From positions 1-11,384 of the forward strand of contig JBFGWM010000073.1 in the NCBI GenBank assembly GCA_041588495.1: DNA of 11,384 nucleotides, in the 5' to 3' direction. The notes beneath the pieces were generated by a model. The model was not told the origin of the DNA and ran no database searches. It saw only the letters and a list, made by a program, of their open reading frames with translations. Source of the DNA: JBFGWM01 sp041588495 (GTDB taxonomy: Bacteria > Pseudomonadota > Gammaproteobacteria > Pseudomonadales > JBFGWM01). Position 1 is the stretch's first letter, and each line of letters starts with the position of its first letter. The position numbers and the translations under genes were made by a program. Positions 6,077-11,384 of the stretch are shown here, piece by piece.

Positions 6077-7450
6077 TTGAGTATCACCCGCCGTAACCTG
6101 CTGCAGTTCCTGGGCGCTGCCGCCGCTGCCGGCGCGCTGCCAGCGGGCATCGCGCAGGCCGGGCGTCCGATTCCCTGGCGCAACTGGTCGGGCGCGCAGC
6201 GCTGCATCCCGGCAGCGCGTGTCGCGCCAGCCGGCGAGGGCGAGCTTGCCGAGGTGCTGCGTACCGCAAAGGGCACCGTTCGCGCGGTCGGCGCCGGTCA
6301 CTCGTTCAGTCCGCTGGTCCCCACCGACGGCACCCTGGTGACCCTGGACCGCATGACGGGCATGCACCGTCATGACAAGAAGTCCCTGCAGGCCGAGTTC
6401 CTGGCCGGGACCCGTCTCGGGAATGTCGGTGAGCCCCTGGCCGGCGTGGGCCAGGCCCTGGACAACATGCCGGACATCGACCAGCAGACCCTGGCGGGGG
6501 CGATCGCGACCTCGACCCATGGCACCGGTATGCGCTTCGGTTCCCTGTCCACCCAGGTGGCGGGTCTGCGCCTGGTGACTGCGGACGGCGAGATCGTCGA
6601 GTGCAGCGCGGACCGCGAGAAGGACATCTTCAATGCCGCGCGGGTATCCCTCGGTTGCCTGGGCATTGTCACCCGCGTCCGCCTGCAGAACCGCATGCCC
6701 TACCGCCTGCACGAGAAGAACTGGCTGCAGCGCACCGATGAACTGCTGGAGCAGGTCACCGAGCTGCGCGACGGCAATCGCCATTTCGAGATGCTGCCGA
6801 TCACCCACTCCGACTATGCACTGGCGATCACCCTCAACGAGACCGACCAGCCGGCCACGCCCCGTGCCGAGGTCGACGGCAGTGACTCGGTGGAACTGTT
6901 GCGATATGCCCACAAGTACGGGCGCGGCTACCCGGATGCGCGGCGCAACATGATGAACCTGCTCGCCCGCTTCATCGAGAGCAGCGAGCAGATCGGCGAC
7001 TCCTGGCAGGTGTTCGCCAACGTGCGCGATATCCGCTTCAACGAGATGGAGTACCAGGTGCCGGCGGAAGCGGGACCGGAGTGCCTGCGCGAGGTGCTGA
7101 AAACCATCCGCGACAACAACCTCAACACCTGGTTCCCGCTGGAATACCGCTATGTGAAGGGCGACGACATCTGGCTCAGCCCGTTTTACGGTCGGGACAC
7201 GGCGTCGATCTCCGTGCACCAGTACTACGAGATGGACTACCACGACTATTTTGCGCGGATCGAGCCGATCTTCTGGAAGTACGGCGGGCGCCCTCACTGG
7301 GGCAAGCTGCATTCTCTCAACGCGGGCCAGCTGGCGGACCTGTACCCGCGGTGGGGCGATTTCCTGGCCGTTCGCGAACTGCTCGATCCCGATGGCCGCT
7401 TCCTCAACGGGCACCTGCGGGAGGCGCTGGGTGTCCGCTGTCGGGCCTGA
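6077..7450 (+). CDS. Tat-exported FAD-linked lactone oxidase, ALO / gulonolactone oxidase family (457 aa)
   Basis: Predicted D-arabinono-1,4-lactone oxidase-like flavoprotein of the vanillyl-alcohol oxidase fold, oxidising a sugar lactone or polyol. The N-terminus ITRRNLLQFLG (3-13) followed by an Ala-rich stretch to AQA (26-28) is a twin-arginine signal, fitting export of a folded FAD protein. The FAD domain has VGAGHSFSPL (71-80); His75 is where gulonolactone oxidase and alditol oxidase bind FAD covalently. GAIATSTHGTGMRFGSLS (141-158) is the second FAD segment. The C-terminal ALO signature is FNEMEYQVP (321-329) and GGRPHWGK (403-410), then LDPDGRFLN (436-444). Start is TTG 6077 with GAGGT (6066-6070) six bases upstream, and it places the Tat motif correctly. 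It sits between a cytochrome and a Tat-exported PLP enzyme. Whether it uses oxygen or the cytochrome as acceptor, and its exact substrate, cannot be read here. Confidence 0.9.
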   Translation: MSITRRNLLQFLGAAAAAGALPAGIAQAGRPIPWRNWSGAQRCIPAARVAPAGEGELAEVLRTAKGTVRAVGAGHSFSPLVPTDGTLVTLDRMTGMHRHDKKSLQAEFLAGTRLGNVGEPLAGVGQALDNMPDIDQQTLAGAIATSTHGTGMRFGSLSTQVAGLRLVTADGEIVECSADREKDIFNAARVSLGCLGIVTRVRLQNRMPYRLHEKNWLQRTDELLEQVTELRDGNRHFEMLPITHSDYALAITLNETDQPATPRAEVDGSDSVELLRYAHKYGRGYPDARRNMMNLLARFIESSEQIGDSWQVFANVRDIRFNEMEYQVPAEAGPECLREVLKTIRDNNLNTWFPLEYRYVKGDDIWLSPFYGRDTASISVHQYYEMDYHDYFARIEPIFWKYGGRPHWGKLHSLNAGQLADLYPRWGDFLAVRELLDPDGRFLNGHLREALGVRCRA

Positions 7451-7468
7451 CGCGGGGAGCCCCGCATC

Positions 7469-8740
7469 GTGAAGCGCCGCGCCTTCCTGCTCGGCGCGGT
7501 GGGTGCCGCGGCGGGGGCCGCGTACCTGTTCCGGCCGACGGACCACGGCGGCGCCCACGATCCCTATTTTCTCGGCCTCAGCGCGCAACTGCGCGAGCAA
7601 CGGCTTGCGCGGCCGGTGATGGTCGTCGACCTCGATCGCGTGGACCACAATATCGCGGAACTGCGCAAATCGGTGCGGGACCCGGTGGCCTACCGGGTGG
7701 TGGCCAAGTCCCTGCCCAGTCCGCGCCTGCTGGAGTACATCACCGCCAAGGCGCGCAGCGACCGGCTGATGGTTTTCCACCAGCCGTTTCTCAACGAGAT
7801 CGCGCGGCGGATGCCGCAGTCCGATGTCCTGATCGGCAAGCCGTTCCCGGTGGCGGCCGCCGCGCGCTTCTATGACGAGCATCGCGGACACGGTTTCGAT
7901 CCGGCCCGCCAGTTGCAGTGGCTGGTGGACACGCCCGAACGGGTGCAGCAGTACGCGAACCTCGCGCGGTCCCGCAATCTGAACCTGCAGGTCAACGTCG
8001 AGATCGATGTCGGCCTGCACCGCGGCGGGGTGACCGGCGGCGCCGGCGTCGCGGCAATGCTGCAACGCATCGATGCGGAGCCGAACCTGCGTTTCGCGGG
8101 ATTCATGGGTTACGACGCGCACGTTTCCAAGGTGCCCACGGCCATGGGCCTGCGCGAGCGGGAATTCTCGGCGGTGCTGGCGCGTTACCGGGAAGCGGTG
8201 GACACCTGGCGCGGAATGAGCGCCGGCGCGGACCCGGCGAAGCTCACCCTGAACGCCGCCGGCAGCCCGACCTTCCGCCTCTGGGAGGGTCGCGAAGAGG
8301 CCAACGAGATGGCCGCCGGATCGGGGCTCGTCATGCCCCTGGACTTCGACATCGACACCCTGGCCAGCCATCTGCCGGCGCTGTTCATCGCCACCCCGGT
8401 GCTGAAGGCCTCGGGTCCGACGCAGATCCCGGTGGCCCCGGCCATCGGCCAGGTCCACGCCGTGTGGGACCCGAACCGCGAGCGCACGTTTTTCATCTAC
8501 GGCGGTTACTGGAAAGCGCGTCCGGTGTCGCCGCCGGGCCTGGTGCAGAATCCCATCTACGGCCGCAGCACCAACCAGGAAATCCTCAACGGCTCTTCCC
8601 GCGTGGAACTCGGGGTCGACGATTACGTCTTCTACCGTCCCACCCAGAGCGAGTTCGTGATGTTGCAGTTCGGCGATCTGGCCATCGTCCGCGATGGGCG
8701 CATCGTGGATTTCTGGCCGGTGCTCGGCCAGTCCGCCTGA
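7469..8740 (+). CDS. Tat-exported PLP enzyme, alanine racemase / DSD1-like fold (423 aa)
   Basis: Fold-type III PLP enzyme related to D-threonine aldolase and D-serine dehydratase. MKRRAFLLGAVGAAAGAAYL is a twin-arginine type signal. The barrel domain starts at ARPVMVVDLDRVDHNI (47-62). Lys80 in YRVVAKSLPSP is the probable Schiff-base lysine, and NVEIDVGLHRGGV (176-188), GFMGYDAHVSK (211-221) and LNAAGSPTF (261-269) follow the family order. The C-terminal beta domain has LGVDDYVFYRPTQSEFVMLQFGD; here PTQSE (391-395) replaces the P-x-H-x-C/D metal site of characterised members, leaving Gln393 and Glu395. So a Zn- or Mn-dependent lyase is not assured, and racemase or other chemistry is possible. 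GTG 7469 has GGAG (7456-7459) nine bases upstream. It lies 18 bases after the lactone oxidase, in the same probable operon, and converges on a lipoprotein gene with one base between the stops. Confidence 0.85.
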   Translation: MKRRAFLLGAVGAAAGAAYLFRPTDHGGAHDPYFLGLSAQLREQRLARPVMVVDLDRVDHNIAELRKSVRDPVAYRVVAKSLPSPRLLEYITAKARSDRLMVFHQPFLNEIARRMPQSDVLIGKPFPVAAAARFYDEHRGHGFDPARQLQWLVDTPERVQQYANLARSRNLNLQVNVEIDVGLHRGGVTGGAGVAAMLQRIDAEPNLRFAGFMGYDAHVSKVPTAMGLREREFSAVLARYREAVDTWRGMSAGADPAKLTLNAAGSPTFRLWEGREEANEMAAGSGLVMPLDFDIDTLASHLPALFIATPVLKASGPTQIPVAPAIGQVHAVWDPNRERTFFIYGGYWKARPVSPPGLVQNPIYGRSTNQEILNGSSRVELGVDDYVFYRPTQSEFVMLQFGDLAIVRDGRIVDFWPVLGQSA

Positions 8741-8741
8741 C

Positions 8742-9107
8742 TCAGTAGACCGCCCCGGCAGGGGCGAAAGCCCGTCCGCCAATCTCCGTCGAACCGTTGA
8801 GGAAGTAGAACTCCAGGGTGCCGCCCTCGACGGCGTAGGCGACAATCTCCACCCGGTCGCCGTCTTTCATCCGCTGCCAGAAGTCCTCGACGGGACCGAG
8901 AATGAACGCGTTGTGACGCACCATCTCCTGCCGGCGCAGGGGCGGCCCGAAGCGCTGCTCCAGTTGTTCCCGGGTCTCGATCCCGGCGAAGTCTTCCGTT
9001 TTCGGAAGGGATTCGGTGCACCCGTAAAGTGCACAAAGGATGATGGACAGGGTGGGGATGAGCCACCGCGCCCGGATGGCGTGGGGTGGGAAACGGGCGG
9101 AGTTCAT
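8742..9107 (-). CDS. Small lipoprotein of unknown function, possibly BamE/SmpA-like (121 aa)
   Basis: Residues 1-30 form a lipoprotein signal: a basic start with Arg11 and Arg13, a hydrophobic run, then LYGC with Cys30 as the lipid site. The mature part is about 90 residues. It contains IETREQLEQRFGPPLRR (43-59), which recalls the helix and G-x-P turn of the small BamE/SmpA fold, and later two strand-like segments (RVEIVAYAV, TLEFYFLNGS). I do not recognise a specific family. ATG 9107 is preferred to an in-frame ATG at 9161: GGAAAG (9114-9119) lies six bases upstream and it gives a normal signal. It is downstream of DUF3501 on the same strand, across 153 bases (9108-9260) in which I see no clear promoter or terminator. 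Confidence 0.75.
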   Translation of the reverse strand: MNSARFPPHAIRARWLIPTLSIILCALYGCTESLPKTEDFAGIETREQLEQRFGPPLRRQEMVRHNAFILGPVEDFWQRMKDGDRVEIVAYAVEGGTLEFYFLNGSTEIGGRAFAPAGAVY

Positions 9108-9260
9108 ATGCGGCTTTCCAACATGGGCAGATAACCACTTGAACGCCGGGCGGGGCTGCAACGGGTTACGGGTGCCCCGCGCGACCCTGAGTGTTCTGGC
9201 TAAAGTGGGCCCCGGTGTGAGCGGGTTGCCGGAGCGGAGGATCGCCGCCCCGCGACCCGG

Positions 9261-9839
9261 TCAGGCGAGATCCGCCAGCAGCGACTCGCGGACGGCGTCG
9301 GGCAGGGGCCCGGAGGCGTACCCGTAATTCGGATGATCCGTTCCGAACTCCAGGCTCGCGCCGTCCTTCAGCATGCCGATGCGGTCGGCGTCCAGTTCGA
9401 AGCGCAGGAAGTGCACTGCCGAGGTTTTCTCCTCGTCAGAACGCTCCATGTCCTCGTCGGCATGGGCGTACACCGGGTCCATGTCACCGACCCGGCACCA
9501 CATCTTGTCCTCGATGCCGCGCAGGTACTTCAACTGCACCGCGCGCTCGGCGGCGTCCTCGTACTGGATGAGCATGGTCGCCTTGAAATTGGTTCCGTCC
9601 GGGATCAGCGGGTTGTAGGCTTCCAGTTCATCGGCGATGCCGGCCTCGTCGGTGGTGTTCTCGATGCGCAGCATCTCCATGACCTGGTAAAAGACCGTGT
9701 CACGGTTCTCGAACAACAGCGCCACGTGATCGCCGACGGCGACGTGGCGGTGCTTCTTGATCTCGATGGTGCGCGCCTTGATGTCGGCGCGCTGGGTGTC
9801 ATATTCCTGCAGCGTGAGCAGGTCTTGCGGCGCAATCAT
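9261..9839 (-). CDS. DUF3501 family protein (192 aa)
   Basis: Cytoplasmic protein of unknown biochemical function. It is recognised by LLFENRDTVFYQVMEMLRIE (41-60) and NPLIPDGTNFKATMLI (76-91), typical of DUF3501, and by its neighbours. It is acidic, with only one Cys (Cys115 in MWCRVGD), so it is unlikely to hold an iron-sulfur cluster alone. ATG 9839 has AGGAG (9846-9850) six bases upstream, and only 12 bases separate it from the stop of the HdrD-like gene, so the two are surely cotranscribed. In many bacteria this family sits with a CCG-domain iron-sulfur protein and a rubrerythrin, as here. A role in peroxide or low-oxygen electron transfer is inferred from that context only. Confidence 0.9.
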   Translation of the reverse strand: MIAPQDLLTLQEYDTQRADIKARTIEIKKHRHVAVGDHVALLFENRDTVFYQVMEMLRIENTTDEAGIADELEAYNPLIPDGTNFKATMLIQYEDAAERAVQLKYLRGIEDKMWCRVGDMDPVYAHADEDMERSDEEKTSAVHFLRFELDADRIGMLKDGASLEFGTDHPNYGYASGPLPDAVRESLLADLA

Positions 9840-9851
9840 GGTTCGCTCCTG

Positions 9852-11198
9852 TCAGATTCCGTAGGCGCGCCGCAGGATGCTCAGCGGGTGCGGCGGCTCG
9901 TAGTCGTCGCCCTTGCCGTGGGCGATGTGGGATGCGGCGAGGGGGCAGTCGCTGGTGTACTCGGCCGGGTCGAAGTTCTTCACCTGGTTGACCACCGGCC
10001 GCACGAGTTTCATCGCCATCTCGTGGGTTTCGGTTTTCACCGCGTAGCTGCCGTCGTGGCCACTGCAGCGCTCGATGGTCTTGATCTCGGTGTCCGGGAT
10101 CAGCGACAGGATCTCGCGCGTCTTGGCTCCGATGTTCTGCACGCGCTGGTGGCAGGCGGCCTGGTAGGCGAGTTTCCCGATGCGGTTCGGGAACTCGGTC
10201 TTGAGCAGTCCCGCCTTGTTGCGGTGGGCCAGGTACTCGAAGGGGTCGAACATCTTCTTGCTGACCTTGCGCACGTTCTCGTCATCGGGGAACAGCATTG
10301 GCAGTTCCGCCTTGAACATCAGCACACAGGAAGGAATCGTCGAGATGATGTCCCAACCGTCCTCGATGGCCTCGAGCATGACCGGGATGTTGAAGTCCTT
10401 GGCGCGCTCCACGGCCTCCAGGTCTCCGGCTTCCATCTTGGGCATGCCGCAACACTTTTCAGTACGCAGCAATTTTGCCGGGATGCCATTGTGCTGCAGC
10501 ACGGCGACCAGGTCCTCGCCCATCTCCGGCTTGTTGTAGGTGCCGTAACAGGTGGCGAACAGGGCGACTTTGCCGGAAGTGGGGCCGGCAGGCTTCACCT
10601 CGAAGTCGCCTGGTTGGTGTTTGGTCGGGTGTAACCGCTTGCGCAGGTGATCGGAGGTGTATTCCGGAAGCCTGGCGTCGCGGTGGATGCCGAGGGTGTT
10701 TTCCAGCGCGGCGCGAATGCTGGGCATGCGGTTGGCCGTGTTCACCGCGACGTTGACCACCGGGATCGACGCCAGGGCGCCGACCGTGTCGGGCTCGGAG
10801 AGCACCTTCTCGCGCAGGCCGCCGCCTTCCTTGCGATGGTGAATGGCCTTGCCGCGCAACATCAGTTTCGGAAAGTCCACGTTCCACGGATGCGGCGGCA
10901 CGTAGGGGCACTTGGTCTGGTAGCACAGGTCGCAGAGGAAACACTCGTCGACGACCTTGGGAAAGTCCGCAGTGGCGACCCCGTCCATTTCCATGGTGGG
11001 CGATTCGTCCACCAGGTCGAACAGGGTGGGAAAGGAATTGCACAGGCTGACGCAGCGTCGGCACCCGTGGCAGATGTCGAATACCCGCTCGGCTTCCTTG
11101 TTGAAATCCTCTTCGTCGAAATAGCTCTCGTTCTTCCAGTCTACCGGCAGCCGGGTCGGCGCCTCGAGGCTGCCTTCGCGGTATTCCTTTTCAGCCAT
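9852..11198 (-). CDS. HdrD/GlpC-like (4Fe-4S) and CCG-domain iron-sulfur protein (448 aa)
   Basis: Predicted cytoplasmic electron-transfer subunit resembling heterodisulfide reductase D and GlpC. The N-terminal part has two 4Fe-4S sites: CHGCRRCVSLC (Cys43, 46, 49, 53) and CFLCDLCYQTKC (Cys86, 89, 92, 97). Two CCG (cysteine-rich) domains follow. The first has Cys217, EKCCG (Cys249/250) and Cys291. The second has Cys349, ERCSGHDG (Cys378) and Cys418, so its central CCG has lost one Cys and may not bind the usual cluster. ATG 11198 has GGAG about eight bases upstream; an earlier in-frame ATG at 11222 is less likely. It lies between a rubrerythrin and DUF3501. By context it may feed electrons to or from the rubrerythrin in a peroxide-reducing chain (inference). 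A catalytic flavin subunit such as GlpA is not next to it. Confidence 0.9.
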   Translation of the reverse strand: MAEKEYREGSLEAPTRLPVDWKNESYFDEEDFNKEAERVFDICHGCRRCVSLCNSFPTLFDLVDESPTMEMDGVATADFPKVVDECFLCDLCYQTKCPYVPPHPWNVDFPKLMLRGKAIHHRKEGGGLREKVLSEPDTVGALASIPVVNVAVNTANRMPSIRAALENTLGIHRDARLPEYTSDHLRKRLHPTKHQPGDFEVKPAGPTSGKVALFATCYGTYNKPEMGEDLVAVLQHNGIPAKLLRTEKCCGMPKMEAGDLEAVERAKDFNIPVMLEAIEDGWDIISTIPSCVLMFKAELPMLFPDDENVRKVSKKMFDPFEYLAHRNKAGLLKTEFPNRIGKLAYQAACHQRVQNIGAKTREILSLIPDTEIKTIERCSGHDGSYAVKTETHEMAMKLVRPVVNQVKNFDPAEYTSDCPLAASHIAHGKGDDYEPPHPLSILRRAYGI

Positions 11199-11243
11199 TG
11201 GAGAACTCCGGGATTCTGGCAAACGGGGTCACGAGAAAGACGC

Positions 11244-11269
11244 CGGAGGCCCGGGGTCCCGGACCTCCG
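11244..11269 (-). terminator. Hairpin between rubrerythrin and the HdrD-like gene, possible partial terminator
   Basis: Twelve bases on each side (11244-11255 with 11258-11269) pair with one mismatch around a very short loop. Read on the minus strand, the stem is followed by GCGTCTTTCTCG, a broken T-rich tail. It begins 15 bases after the rubrerythrin stop. It may end the rubrerythrin transcript in part, so that rubrerythrin is made in excess of the downstream iron-sulfur protein, or protect its mRNA end. Confidence 0.5.
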
Positions 11270-11284
11270 CACGTGGGTCGCGGA

Positions 11285-11384
11285 TCAGCCTTCGAGGTAG
11301 GCGTCCAGGGTCTTCTGGAACTTGCCCGCGTGGCTGCGCTCGGCCTTGGCGAGGGTCTCGAACCAGTCCGCGATCTCGTCGAAC
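11285..11384 (-). CDS. Rubrerythrin, C-terminal end only (cut by window edge)
   Basis: Thirty-two codons and a stop are visible. The residues include IADWFETLAKAERSHAGKF, matching the last helix of the ferritin-like diiron domain of rubrerythrins, with the E-x-x-H pair (AERSH) that supplies iron ligands. Rubrerythrins reduce hydrogen peroxide in the cytoplasm. The protein ends LDAYLEG right after this helix, so any rubredoxin-type domain must be N-terminal or absent. Its place before the HdrD-like protein and DUF3501 supports the assignment. The rest of the gene lies beyond the right edge. Confidence 0.8.
   Translation of the reverse strand, partial: FDEIADWFETLAKAERSHAGKFQKTLDAYLEG

Noticed and set aside
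8751..8766. CGCCCC/GGGGCG hairpin just past the PLP enzyme stop as a terminator
   Set aside because: Six-bp stem without a T-run on either strand, and it lies inside the 3' coding end of the lipoprotein gene, so codon content explains it as well.
6059..8845. Long minus-strand open frame (928 codons) across the cytochrome, oxidase and PLP enzyme genes
   Set aside because: It is antisense to three well-supported genes, its composition (rich in His, Arg, Val, Gly with no domain pattern) is that of a GC-rich shadow, and it has no recognisable motif.
9333..10634. Plus-strand open frame of 433 codons opposite DUF3501 and the HdrD-like gene
   Set aside because: Antisense to two recognised families, with shadow-type composition.

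Overview
The window is GC-rich DNA (by eye about two-thirds G+C), densely coding, with no tRNA, rRNA, transposase, integrase or CRISPR array that I could find. The genes look chromosomal and proteobacterial, most likely gammaproteobacterial: OxyR is very close to the E. coli type, it is divergent from a peroxiredoxin-glutaredoxin fusion, and there is a rubrerythrin / HdrD-like / DUF3501 cluster. A halophilic or sulfur-oxidising Ectothiorhodospiraceae-type host is my guess, not shown by the sequence.

Layout. Bases 1-187 hold a nested inverted repeat and an intrinsic terminator. A long-form acyl-CoA dehydrogenase (188-1882, minus) is divergent from an IspD-like cytidylyltransferase with altered motifs (2122-2838, plus). 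The latter converges on oxyR (2860-3768, minus). OxyR is divergent from a peroxiredoxin-glutaredoxin hybrid (3929-4687, plus), which ends at a strong 12-bp hairpin. An alpha/beta hydrolase (4769-5617) follows.

The centre is a tight three-gene set on the plus strand: a cytochrome c5-type lipoprotein (5675-6052), a Tat-exported FAD lactone oxidase of the ALO family (6077-7450) and a Tat-exported PLP enzyme of the alanine racemase / DSD1 fold (7469-8740), with gaps of 24 and 18 bases. All three carry export signals, so this looks like an extracytoplasmic pathway in which a PLP enzyme and a flavin oxidoreductase act on related substrates and the cytochrome may take the electrons. The PLP enzyme lacks the His/Cys (or His/Asp) metal ligands of characterised D-serine dehydratases and D-threonine aldolases. 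I regard this module as the best candidate for an undescribed system.

The right end is all on the minus strand: a small lipoprotein (8742-9107), DUF3501 (9261-9839), an HdrD/GlpC-like iron-sulfur protein (9852-11198) and the C-terminal end of a rubrerythrin (11285 to the window edge). Transcription there runs from rubrerythrin through the iron-sulfur protein to DUF3501. With OxyR and the peroxiredoxin fusion, much of the window is devoted to peroxide and redox handling. All functional statements come from motif reading without database searches.
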